DNA of 55,835 nt. Source: Zygnema cylindricum. Lineage: Eukaryota > Streptophyta > Zygnematophyceae > Zygnematales > Zygnemataceae. The notes below the pieces were generated by a model. That model did no database searches. It was not told where the DNA came from and saw only the letters and a list, made by a program, of their open reading frames with translations. The stretch is from assembly GCA_037447655.1 (NCBI GenBank), contig JBBHKE010001598.1, positions 52,262 through 108,096 on the forward strand, in the 5' to 3' direction. The translations under genes and the position numbers were made by a program. Positions 21,501 to 33,117 of this stretch are shown piece after piece (within the stretch, counting starts at the first letter, position 1; each line of letters opens with the position of its first letter).

Positions 21501-24500
21501 TTGTCCTATAATCTAGAGATTACCGCGAATCGTAATTATAGTGAATCAAGAATTAGAGTAAAAAAACAAAAAAGAATAGAGTTATTAACGCTAATTTATG
21601 TGATAGAACTTTTTCACAGAGGAAGTTTACTCTAATTTATTTAAGTACTCTATATTGGGTTATGGCGGCAATAATTATCCGCGCTGTAAATATGATCACT
21701 AAATTATGTAGACCTACAAAAACTGGCAGGCCGTACATTTTGACGGCATTATGAAGCTAGTACTATTTGTCGCGCTGATTGAATAATGTTACGTCGGACC
21801 ACCGTCAAAGGTTACATGTAAATTTGCACAGCTAAATAATGAAAAATCCACATTTATGGACGAATGTATTACGCTTGTAATTCAAGTGTAAACGGCACTT
21901 CCGTTACGTTGTTTGATTTTCATATGAAAAAGGTACTTTTGAACTCAAATAATGTCGCACATTGTTGGTTTTATTAGAGTCATTTCACTTTAATAAGGTG
22001 CCTTAACTCTAATAAAGTTACGATCTGTTGAGTAAGTTACAAAAGGCACACGTATTACGGTAAAAAATGATTCTAATTTTGTCGCAATTTACAATTACCT
22101 TGATGAATCGACGTAACGCAACATATTATTGGATGACTACAGTTACACTTGGTTTATTTATTAACTGCAAAAACGTCATGGCTACAAAACAACAATAATA
22201 CAACACCGTCTTGTCCTTTTGGTCTCTCTTGGAATAAAATTTCGTGCATTCAATAAGATGCATCATTTTTCATGGCATATCTGTAGAATTTTTGGCGGCA
22301 AATTTTATAAATTCACGTTTCGTTTTTGAGATTGAAAAAAGGTGAGATTCGAAATTTAAAACCAAAAAAAAAAAATCTACAATTTGAGCCCATCGTCCTT
22401 TCATAATGGGTTGCCTCTTTTTTTTACCTCTCACTTTTCTAATTTTCCCATATATATTGTACTCGTGGAAAAATCTTTGAGCCGAGATGACAACACCACA
22501 GGCGAAAAATGTGGGGACTCAACCTACAGCTGTCAACCCCGTAGGTGTCCGCTGAAAAAAAACATGTTACCATAAAGTGAGTGAGACTAACCTTTCTTTG
22601 TATTATTTCCAGCCTGTCCTTTTATACCCTTTTATTATAATATTGCCCCCTTTTGTTGCCCTTTTCTTGTATACTATTTTTTCACTCACCCCTTCTTTGT
22701 ATACCTTTCTTTGTATACCTTTTTTTTGTATTGTAGGTGGATACATTTGGAAGTCGATTATGCCTCAAATATATATTTTAGCCTTTTGTGCTTGGTTTCT
22801 CCTTGGGTTTCTTTATAGTTTTGAGGCCTAGTTGCAAAATTACTTCTGATTTTGTTATTGAAAACCTTATTGAATGTGAGAATAACACTACTGATTTTGA
22901 TTAGTTCTTTTATTAAGTGTTTAGCCGGTCGTTAGTTCAACTGAGATTAGCCCTCATGGTCATGATTAGGGTTACAATTCACCTTTGCCATCTAGTTTTA
23001 CTATTTAGTTCTATTGCTCACTCGAACGATCCACTTTTTTAATTCACTTTTGGAATATTCTAGCATTTTAACGGTCCTAAATTTGTTTTTTGCAGAGTGA
23101 ATCTCATATCTCTTTCTTCCCAACTTTTTTGTCATGGTTGCATTTGGTGACGGGATAAGTTTTCTTTCGATTCGTTTCGGTTGACTGAGTCAGTAAGAGC
23201 ATATCAGTTTGAATATGTACAAGTTTCATCAGTCCATCTAAAGCATTATCTTCGAGGATATTCCGTATTTTGCGGAAGTTTTTTTTTGTTCTGTTCTGTT
23301 GACCCCAACTTATTTCTATAATTATACTATAAGTAGCAATGGTGATCCCCTGTTTGAGTCGACTGTTGAGGACCATGTGTTCTCTACAGTTGTTTGTTTT
23401 ACAATATTTTGAATTAGGTTAAGTGCTGGGTTTCAAAACTGAGATATTTTATGATTACGCTTCTACTGAAGATCTTCAGTTACGCTCTTGATTTGTCTTA
23501 TATGGTAATTGTACATGGAATTACTGGCGTTATTCCAAAGTTTTTTGTAAAAATTACTGCGATCATTGGCGAGTAACACTAATAATCACATTTGTTTATT
23601 GAACTTTTTAGGTAGCTCATTTAATTGAACCTGGTTGATATTTGTGCCTAAGGTTTTTTTTTGTATATGTATTTATAGAGATCAAACATTTGGCTCTCCT
23701 TTTCTCCGTAGTATGCTAAATCAGTTTCAATGTTTTGGTTTTATAGCTTGAGTACTACCTTGTGTACACCGTTCTCTTCTTTTTTACTTTCATTGGCCTT
23801 GAGATGGCTAAACCTGAGAAGTATATGAGCCTTGAGGCAGAAGCCTACAGGAAGTAAGAAGAAAAAAAAAGAGAGAACGATGAAGAGGAGTAAAGATGAA
23901 GGACAAATAGACGAAGTAACTCAAATGCAAGCTGTGGGAAAAAATGTCACAATTTCGACTTTTGGGGCTTATTTATTTAAAGAGTTTTTGCTCTTTTGCA
24001 ATGGTTGTTGTTTCTCGCGATATAGTTTAGGTGAAACACCGGGACAGTTTGTTGTTTATTTGTTCCTCCAGAGAAGAAGTTGGTAGATAAAATTGACAAT
24101 CGTTTTATAGATTAGGGTTTGACAACGATGGTATGGTACGTAACTTCTTTGTGTACGTTATTTATTTTTTTGTAAATATAGTTATGTTTATGTTTGCAAC
24201 AACCCAGTCAAATACGTATCTACAAACATACATACATAATGACATTCTTGTCCAGACCACAAAATTAGGGTTTTGGGTTTTGAATGATTCTAGTTTGGAT
24301 TTTTGTAAATCTATTTCATCGCCACAGTAGTCTTGTTTGGAAAAATGATCGAGTTTGTTTCGTTTGTAGTTTGTTGTTGTGTTGATGAGTGAAGTACATC
24401 CGTAGCTTGAGTGCAAATGTATAATTGCACCTATTCACTATTTAAAAATATATTTATTTGAACAAAAGGCAGATGTTGATGTTTGATTTACTTACACTCG

Positions 24501-25715
24501 AGTCTTATCATGTTTCCATTTTTGTAAAATTGCATTGTTGGTAATAAAATCTTGTTAGATGATGCATCAAATGTGAATTAGTATTTATGGAAAATGTCGA
24601 CAAATGCCAAGGCTGCTAAAAGCGAGTGAAAACGGTGTCAACACCAACTATGATATCAAACACTGTAGAACACGGCAAGACTACCCATTATAGTAAAGGA
24701 AATACAAGCGTTTACGCGATGTTAGAATGCATAATACTCATTTAGTGTAGGGGACGAGGGAGATTGTAATCCACTCTATTAATAGTATTAATAACAGATG
24801 TTTTTCTGCCAAAAAAAATAAAGTTTATAACTCTATTAGCAAGGTAGATGCTTCTACTATAACTTGAACCTAGAAAACTGATTTAGCTATAAAACTAAAC
24901 TGTATAGCCCATCTTGTAAACCATGTTCCTTTTCCACATTAATAGTATCATTTTCAATGAAACATTTATAATTTCACGAATGTCGACGCTTAAAAGGTTT
25001 TTGTATATTTTTTATTCCACATGTACGGATTGACGTACTTGTTTTGATCCCTCAGTTTTTGTAGCTGCCATTGAGATTTAAAATTAGGTTTTAAAGTACA
25101 TATGTGTCATAAAAAGAGCGTTCCACGTGACCATAAATAGTGTAAAAAATTGTTAAAACTCAACAAAAAAAAACGTTTACAGGGTGGCACAAAGAGTGCC
25201 CATTGGTGGCTACCTAGTTTGAGGCCAAAGATAAAAATAATTTTATTTTTGGATAGGGCGTCGTGTAAACCGATTAAAACCGTCACACAAGGTGAACTAG
25301 TGGAGCGGAAAACGAATATGGATCGAAGCATCGTATGCTGTTTAAACTCAATTGCACATCATTGTGGAGTTTGAGTTTGGACAACATATGATGGCGATAA
25401 GCATAGTTAATGATTCCAAAGCATAACTAAATTTTGGCCTTGTAGTTGTTTTGTTAATTTCTACGAGTACATACAATTTTTTTTTGTCAAACAAGGCTAA
25501 CTCTTGAATGCACATAGGTTCACTTGTAGCGGTATTTTTTCCCTTTCTCCTCTCTCTTACAACTAAGGGGCTTGTTCGTGAGGGATAAAGAGGCCAAGCG
25601 AGCAACGCGTTAAAAAGGAAGGGCTTATTAGATAAATATTAAAGGGTAGTAAGAGAGAGGGAGAGGAGAATTGTCGTAAGTGAGGAGGGAAGAACATAAC
25701 TGTTGAGTGAGAGGG
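21501..25715. other. Long non-coding stretch, no supported gene
   Basis: AT-rich. I find no protein domain, tRNA or clear repeat unit. A short exon-like frame at 23802-23857 ends at a good splice-donor match, but nothing connects to it. Poly-T and poly-A runs are frequent. It could be intronic or intergenic host DNA or very old element sequence. Confidence 0.4.
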
Positions 25716-26177
25716 TGTTATGATTGACATAGTGAGAATCGTCTAAGTGTTTATGTGAGTGTTTATGTTCAGTCCGGTAAATAACATTTGGTATTTTAGT
25801 ATGTGTATTTAGTTACGCCTTCATACCGCACACAAGGTCCTACTCACGTTTTGCTTCAATTAAATATGTCTTCGTTAATTGAATTGTTTGACTCTTAGTA
25901 TGGTTTTAGAAAAGTGATATTAACTTGTGTCCAAGGATTAAACTATGTTAGTTTGACCTCGCGGCCGTAATCCATGAACTGTATTCCAAGCTTTGAGAGA
26001 AGTGTGAGACAAGAAGAGGTTTTGTAAGTAAGTAAGAAAAGCTTCGGCTTAATATATGCCTATTTCCCCTATAATTTTATGGTGGTGAATTGGAGAGTGT
26101 GAGTGTTTTTTGTTGTGAGTTTATTTTCGCTTCCGCTTGTGACTATTTGTGCGGGCTAGGCACTCCGGTGTGTTACA
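25716..26177 (+). repeat. Probable Copia-type LTR, 462 bp
   Basis: It starts TGTTATGATTG and ends GTGTGTTACA, with inverted TGTTA/TTACA-like ends. Downstream, TTGGTATCTAGTAGG at about 26188 resembles an initiator-Met 3'-end primer-binding site, though it is offset by about 10 bases from the LTR end. No target duplication is visible and no internal coding region follows, so the element is truncated or the call is wrong. Confidence 0.5.
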
Positions 26178-26432
26178 ATCCCATTTTTTGGTATCTAGTA
26201 GGATTTGCTCCAAATTTTTTGATTTCATAAACACAAGCACTCTTTTGAAAAAACAGGGAAAAACAAAAAGCAGTGAGAAAACTAAACCTAAAAAAAGAAC
26301 AAAGTTAAGATCCTCTAGATGTTTTGAATAAAACCTCTACAACGCTGCATGAAAAGGTCACCAAAAACAGAGGCTGGAAACTTTTTTCTCATATAAAAAA
26401 ATAAAGGTAGCCAACCTAAAGAAATGTGTGTT

Positions 26433-26619
26433 GTGCATGAGAGAGAAGCAAGGAAATCATGCATCATAACCAACAAAGTCATGCTCTAGACATATATACA
26501 AACGGAAATGAACGAGAAGGGAAATATATATATACAACATGGAAAAGAATAAAGGTGAAGATGACCAAAGGAAACAAAGGGAAGAATACTCCCCTAGCGT
26601 GAAGTGACCCCTATAATTC
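26433..26619 (-). repeat. Inverted Gypsy LTR fragment joined to the truncated polyprotein
   Basis: Its reverse complement matches 31639-31829 (start GAATTATAGGGGTCACTTC, end TCTCTCATGCAC) with scattered mismatches. It lies in opposite orientation to the 3' LTR, so it is not the normal 5' LTR. Its LTR-start edge abuts open polyprotein sequence at 26620, which shows that the 5' end of the element was replaced or rearranged. Confidence 0.85.
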
Positions 26620-28240
26620 TTTGCGCTCAAGCTTGGTCTGACAGCAAACAAGCTTCAGGCTACAGCTACCCGCCTTCTTACTTCGACTGGGACCACGGAG
26701 CCGGTCCTCGGAATCACAAAGGACCCGCTCATCTTTCGGTTTCAGACAAGAACCGAAAATGAGTCCGTTGAAATTGCTGTCAGAGCATTAGTCACTAAAT
26801 GCGACGACTATGAGTGTTTGGTGGGTCAAGAAGTTGTATTCCGAATTGGCGGTGGTGTGGACATGCACGACCAAACATTTTCTTACCGATCGACATACTT
26901 TTTAGAGCGCAAAATTTGCCTCCCTCTCATTTCAGCCCGCCGACCTTTGCCCACTATGGCTGACTCGGCTACGGCTCTTCCCGCATTTTTGGGGAACTCC
27001 ATTGGGGAGGAAATTTTCCACTCTCTTTCAGCCGAAAAAATTAGACCGGATAGTTCTCCCTTACCCGAGCTCTTTGCGGAATCGGGTTTTCTTATCAATT
27101 CTCACACATTTGACAATATTTATGAGTCCGAATTATCTATTCCATTAACGACTATCCCTCCTATACCTACAGTTGCAACCGATCCTTCGGGTTTCCTTTC
27201 TATCAGTTGGAAGCCCGTACAGCTGAGTCCTCATACGGACGGGGTCGTTATTTTAGATCTATTCGCTGGGATCAGAACTTCACTATTGTCATGTTTACGA
27301 AATGGTCTCCTCATCCGTCACTACTATGCAGTAGAAATTGATGCATTAGCTAGAAAAGCACAATTGCACCACTGTAATCTCCTGCATTCACAGTATCCAC
27401 AGTTGTTTCCAAAGTCAGCCTTTTTACACATGCACAATGCTCTTCCACAAGATATCCGCATCCTTAGTAATCGTCATCTACGGGATGTCGAACCGATAGA
27501 CCTTGTTTTTGGGGGGTGGGAGTGTCGAGGCATGTCTCGGGCCAGCAAAGGTCTTGGTTTGGCGGATCCCCGTACCAAATTGTTTTTTGAGCTTTTGAGG
27601 GTCTTTCTTTTTCTTCAAACCATGGCCAAACTTGTCGGATACATTTTAGAGAACGTTGCAGCTTGTAATGATCCTCGGCCTACAGTTATGGCTGACTATA
27701 AGCATATAGAACACCTTATCGGACCCCTGCTAATTATTGATGCAGCTCGGCATGGGTTTTTGGCACATTGAGTTCGTTCCAAATGGACGAACCTAATCGA
27801 TGTTGGTCGTCTTGGTGAGGCAAATCTGTTTGTAAGACCTCCCACTACAGACATTATGACCGCTTTGCTTCCCTTTCACCAAGTCGAATCATGTTTCCAA
27901 ACTGACTACCCTCCGAATTACAGCATTAATGTACCTCGCCAGCCACTCAAGGTCCTTCCTACTTTAGTGTCTTACCCTAATTCCAATTAATACTCTCATA
28001 ACGGTCCAGGCATGCTTCGAAATAATGTCACTGGAGTGTTAGAGGAGCCTACGGCCACAGAACGGGAGCATCTAATGCATTTTAATCCAGGCACTACTAC
28101 GGCCTTCGGCCTTACGGATAGACACCGTTGCACTTTGTTGGGTAGGGTCATGGATCCTCAGTCTTTATCATTTGTCTTAGGTCTCGGCCTTACAGCTGGT
28201 CGCTACGCACAGAATCACCCCGTGCAACCAGCTGGGGGGG
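26620..28240 (+). pseudogene. Gypsy polyprotein part 1: protease end and DNMT3-like C5-methyltransferase
   Basis: Open from 26620 without a start codon. 26640-26930 resembles the C-terminal half of a retropepsin (YECLVGQEVVFRIGGG). A C5 cytosine methyltransferase follows. Motif I is near 27256 (DLFAGIRTSLL, usual second Gly now Arg). The catalytic Cys is at 27523 in GGWECRGMS, followed by KGLGLADPRTKLFFELLRV as in the DNMT3 class. ENV is near 27649, and motif X ends in LLGR near 28135. Stops at 27769 (TGA) and 27988 (TAA) and a frameshift at the G run near 28233-28242 disable it. By family it would transfer methyl groups to cytosine in DNA, possibly element cDNA. Confidence 0.88.
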
Positions 28241-31200
28241 GGAATATGGCGGCTCCTTCACGTCTTGTTTCCTCTCGCACCTCTCCTAGTCTCAAGGGAA
28301 ATCCATTTCAGATTTTTCTCTTCCTTTCTCTCACACCTGCGGTTAAGGACATCTCCATCTATGATTTCCTCAACCCCAGTCATATGTCTTGGGAAAGCCC
28401 GGCCTATACATTCGTTCAATCCACAATTACATCGTTTCTCGGTCCAGCACCGCACTGAACAGTTGCATTTCTGACGCGTAGCTGGCACCACTAGGTGAAC
28501 TGCCTGCAGCAGACCCCAATAAATTCGAGTTAGGCCACTCCCTTATTGCCGATGAGCAAATTGAATTTGCTCAAGCCATAGAGGCTTTCACCCTCAAGAG
28601 CCCTGAGACGCCCAAGTGGAAGTTCGGGTCCAGTATCACAAAGGCGGAACATGCACTATTAAGTGACACAGTCACCCATCATATAGATGCGTTTGCTTTC
28701 TCAATGAATGACCTTGGACGTCATTCTACTTACAAAATGTCAATCGACCATGAAGACGATCGACCTATCTTTAAGCCGAAACATCGTCTCTCCGAAATAG
28801 AATGGGAGATGGTGGACAAAAGGTACGCAGAATTGGAAGAAGCCGGTCTAATCTATCGGTCGGATTCCACCTTTGCCGCCCCCACAATCATGCCTAAGAA
28901 GAAAGATTCTGACGGAAATTTTACTGAGCGAAGAATGTGTGGGGACTATCGAGAGCTCAATGCTCAGACCGTTCAAGACCGCCACCCTATGCCTCTTGCG
29001 GAGGAAATATTTGACCATATAGGTGGTGCTAAGTTCTTTAGCATTCTTGACTTACGTCAAGGGTTTAGCCAGATTGAAATCGAGAAAAGAGATCGGCATA
29101 AAACTACATTTTGGGGCAGTGATGGTCAGTGGGAATGGGCAGTCATGCCTTTCGGTCTTAAGAACGCACCCGCTGTGTTTTAAAAACTCATGGATTCGGT
29201 GCTGGGTAGATGTAAATTTGCCCGGTAATACATCGATAACTCGATAATCGCTTCCGCCATGGTTGAGGAGCACGCTCGCCATATTGATTGAGTTCTCACC
29301 AAGTTAAAGAAGGTCGGGTTGAAGTGTCACCCAGCCAAGTGTACTTTCGGTGCGGAGGGAGTGCCCTATCTTGGCCATTTTATTTCGGCTGAGGGCATCA
29401 CCCCCTTGGAAGCTAAGGTAGAGGCGATCACCAAATTGCCAGCTCCCACCGATCTCACTTGTTTGAGGGCTTTCCTCGGACTAGCCAATTATTACCGTCG
29501 TTTTGTACTCAATTTTAGCACGATCGCTTCTCCTCTCAATGACCTTCTCAAAAAAGAAGTGCCTTTTGTTTGGGGACCCGCCCAAGTGGAAGCGTTTCAA
29601 AAATTGAAAACCGCACTTTCTAGCGCTCCCATTCTTTGACCTCCTAACCACAAGCTTCCCTTTTGCCTACAAACCGATTTCGGGAAGCCAGGCATTGCGG
29701 CTATTTTAACGCAAAGAGAGTTGAATGGAGAGGAATACGTAGTGGCATACGCCAGCCGGAGCAATAACCGAGCTGAATCTAATTACAGTAGTTACGAGGG
29801 TGAATGTCTCGCCGCGGTATGGGGTATTGTTCATTTTTGACATTATCTTTACGACATACCATTCACGCTCCTAACTGACCATCAAGCCCTTCATTGGTTG
29901 ATGTCCAACGATAAGCTCTCAAGGAAGCTTGCCCGATGGGCTTTAATTTTACAAGAGTACGACGTTGAGATCATCCATCGGCCCAATTTGTTAAGCTTGA
30001 ACGCCGACGGGATCTCCTGAAATCCACTACCTCGGACCACTAATATCGGTGTCCGGCAAGATTTCAACAAGGACAGGGTACTGGCCATGTCGGCTGGTTC
30101 CTATATCACTTACTGTCTCTCTTCTATCCCTCACCCTCGGCCGGCCACAGATCAGTGGTGTGATGGCCCATTGATCCTCTTCCTCTCCTCTCAAACCTTT
30201 CGGCCCGGTACTACCGCCGAGGAGGAAGACCGAGTAAAGAAACGAGCTAAAAATTATCTGTGGCTCGACGGATCTTTAGTTCGATTGCTGGCGGACAGCA
30301 GTCATCGGCATGTCCCCCGGCCAACCGAGCGCTTGTCCTTCATTGAGCAGATACATACCGAGCTTAACCATTATGGGACCAAGCGTACTTTGAACCTTGT
30401 ACAGGCACGCTATTGGTGGTCCGGAATGCAAGCGGAAGTGGTGGCCATTCTCCACAAATGCGCCACATGCGACCGGCTACGCACCTCTTTCTCTAATTGG
30501 CAGGTGTCTCTACAGCCATTGCGTATCAGAAGATTGTTTTATCGCTGGTCCGTGGATCTTGCCGGACCGTTTCCCTTATCTCGAAAGGGGAAACAATACA
30601 TCATGATAATGATTGAAAATTTTAGCAAATGGGTGGAGGTGGTCGCTTTTCCCCACAAGACCGCTAAATTGACCACCGCTGCTTTTAAAGAGCACGTTCT
30701 CATGCGTTACCGAGCTCTTGCGTAGGTTCTCAAGGACCAAGGTACGGAGTTCTGAGGGGAATTTCAAGAGATGTTGGATGAAGCATTAATTGATCATCGC
30801 CGGAGGAGTCGTGATCACCCACAATCTGATGGCTAGGCGAAACGAGCTGTCCAGACTTTTAAGCGGGCTCTCCGAAAGCATTCTTTCGAGAAACACATCT
30901 TCGTCTGGGACGAATCCTTAGGCTATATCACCATGGGATACCTGATGTCCGTACAGCCTAGTTTGGCTAATTTCAGCCCGTACTATATTCTTTTCGGTCG
31001 AGCACCCTTGCTCGGTCGGAATATTCAAAAAACAGCAAGTTTACCTTTGCCTCTAATGTCTAATACCCTTTTCTTGGAAGAACTAACTCGTCGTGCTTTG
31101 TTTATCGCTCGTGAGATGCCCATGGCTTTTGATAATTTGCAGATTGCCCATCATCGGGATACTTTGCACTTTGTCACCACGCGAAGTGGCAGTTACAAGC

Positions 31201-31625
31201 CTCAACATAAATCTTATAGGGTCGGAGATTACATGTACCTCCGACGACAATCTTTCGACACTTTGGACACGGATGTTTCACCACACATTCTTCGTGTGGT
31301 GAAAATGGATGCTAATGGGATGTTGGGTTTGCAGGGTGCGGATACAAGGATAATTCGAGAGCATTCAAAAAATTGTGCACCTTTCTACTTATCGGATAAG
31401 TCACAGGATATGGATCCGTTGAGGATGCCAATCACAGAGGCTACAGAATGTACCATTTGCAGGCGAGCTGACGGCGAGGCTTCCATGCTCTTGTGCGACC
31501 ATTGTAACCAAGGGTTCCACATGGAGTGCTTAGTTCCTCCATTGACGATTGTGCTAGCTGGCCACTGGTTTTCCCATGGCTGTCGTGAGATGCTGGCGGT
31601 TTTGACCAGCTCCTCCGCAGGCTAA
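28241..31625 (+). pseudogene. Gypsy polyprotein part 2: RT, RNase H, integrase and C-terminal PHD finger
   Basis: One continuous frame from about 28480 to the TAA at 31623. RT spans about 28620-29400, with MCGDYRELNAQTV and a catalytic box reading YIDN at 29229 instead of YIDD. RNase H is at about 29640-30020. Integrase has an HHCC zinc motif at about 30349-30470 and DDE positions near 30553, 30732 and 30840, where the expected Glu is Lys. A PHD finger lies at about 31447-31600: CTIC, CDHC, H-x2-C, and a final GC with the seventh ligand as Ser. Ten premature stops interrupt the frame (28479, 29181, 29226, 29289, 29637, 29838, 30018, 30723, 30753, 30834). The order RT-RH-INT makes it Ty3/Gypsy. 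Confidence 0.92.
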
Positions 31626-31638
31626 GGAGTTGGGGGGG

Positions 31639-32500
31639 GGGAATTATAGGGGTCACTTCACGCTAGGGGAGTATCCTTCCCTTGTATTCCTTTGGTCATC
31701 TTCACCTTTATTCTTTTGCATGTTGTATATACATATTTCCCTTATCATTCATTTTCGTTTGTATATATATCTGGAGCATGACTTTGCTGGTTGGGATGTA
31801 TGTTCGCTCTTTCTTGTCTCTCATGCACGACAGCTGTCATGCCGCATGGTATCGGACGGAGGAGCAAATGACATTTTGCATGCGTGCACGATATTGCGCA
31901 CGCACGCACGATATTGTGCTCGCGCGCGCGATTTTCTGCATGCGTGCACAATACAGTGTACTCACCCGCGATATTGTGTCCACGCGCACAATATCGTGCA
32001 CGCACGCGCGATATTTGGCGCGCGCGCATGATATCACTCACGCGCGCACGATATCATTCACGCACGCACAAAATTTCGACGTGCGTGTATGATTTCCTGG
32101 CGCACGTGCAACCGCGATTCATTAATGTTTGACATGTACGCGATTCGCGTACATGTCTAATGGAACAAATACTAATTTCGTGCGTGATACCGTTTTGTTT
32201 CATGCGCAGGTACACACTTTTTAAGTATTTCGTGCGATACCTTTCATATCGTGCATAGGTACCGCGATCTTGAAGTATGGACGTGGAGTATCGTTTGGAG
32301 GCGAATCGCGATTTTCGGGCGACGCTTCGATACCGCTTTAATATTTAAGTCGCGAACCCATGTAGGTTCGCGCATACATGTAGAATTTCTAGCTTTTGGA
32401 AAAGAATTTTCTCTTGGCGGTTGAGCTTCTTTCTTGCTCTCTCTCACCGATTGCTCACGTTTCTCTTTTTCTTTTACTAGCTAGCTATAGAGGCTAGATA
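31639..32500 (+). repeat. 3' LTR of the Gypsy element
   Basis: It begins after the stop codon and a run of ten G (about 31632-31641) that can serve as polypurine tract; the first bases are GAATTATAGGGG. The first 190 bp recur inverted at 26433-26619 and directly at 32941-33117. A 240-bp satellite follows at 31878-32117. The 3' end is not resolved. It may extend into the tandem duplication at 32493-32850. The usual TG...CA ends are not evident. Confidence 0.7.
31878..32117 (+). repeat. 20-bp satellite, twelve units, alternating purine-pyrimidine
   Basis: Twelve consecutive 20-base units approximating GCACGCGCGCACGATATTGT, with exact 20-base register and internal variation. Each unit pairs about 12 bases of alternating CG/CA with an AT-rich GATATT core. 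Such sequence favours Z-DNA and each unit is nearly self-complementary. It lies within the Gypsy LTR. ORFs here are composition artefacts. Confidence 0.9.
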
Positions 32501-32850
32501 GGTTAAGAACATTTACCTTGTATTTTTGCCCACGCTCTTTAATTCACACGGCTCAAAGCCAAGTCCGAAAGGTTTCCCTCCAACTTGTGTTATTTTTGGG
32601 AAGCGGTGGAGTGAAGTTCGTGTGGAGAGGCATCCAGATCCGGCTGCGCCTTCTACAGGCAGGGGAAGGGTTTGCTAGATAGTTTAAGTACATTCTCCTT
32701 TGTAATTCTGCCCACGCTTTTAATCCACGCGGCTCAAAGCCAAGTCCGGAAGGTTTCCCTCCAACTTGTGTCATTTTTGGGAAGTGGTGGATTGGAGTTC
32801 TTGTGGAGAAGCATCCGGATCCGGCTGCCCTTCCAACGGACATCTAGACT
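32493..32850 (+). repeat. Two-copy 181-bp tandem duplication
   Basis: The segment starting GCTAGATAGGTTAAGAAC at 32493 recurs at 32674 with about 10-15 percent divergence. The shared core CACGCGGCTCAAAGCCAAGT and TTTCCCTCCAACTTGTGT is well conserved. It lies at the end of, or just after, the Gypsy LTR and may be the U5/leader region duplicated. Confidence 0.8.
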
Positions 32851-32940
32851 GTTTGGGTGTTTGTTTTGTGTTGTTTGTATTTTCGGTTGGGAATGGAAGG
32901 GTGAATTTTGGCTGAATTTTGAGTTTTCCTTGTTTTTGGT

Positions 32941-33117
32941 TGGAATTATAAGGGAGTATTCTTCCCTTTTTATTCTTTCGCCATCTTCACCTTTATTCTT
33001 TTGCATGTTGTATATCTATTTTGACCATCTCATTCATTTTCGTTTGTATATATGTTTGGAGCATGACTTTGCTAGTTGGGATGCATGTTCGCTCTTTCTA
33101 GTCTCTCATGCACGGCA
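32941..33117 (+). repeat. Third copy of the Gypsy LTR start
   Basis: Matches 31639-31829 in direct orientation (GAATTATAAGGGAGTATT to TCTCATGCACGG). It ends without the 20-bp satellite. Probably a truncated second LTR or a fragment of another insertion. Confidence 0.8.

Noticed and set aside
23802-23857. Possible exon (MAKPEKYMSLEAEAYRK) ending at a GTAAGAAG splice donor
   Set aside because: No partner exon or recognised protein could be connected. A single short frame with a donor match is not enough.
31682-32092. Several His/Arg/Ala-rich frames on both strands
   Set aside because: They are produced by the 20-bp satellite, which is open in most frames.
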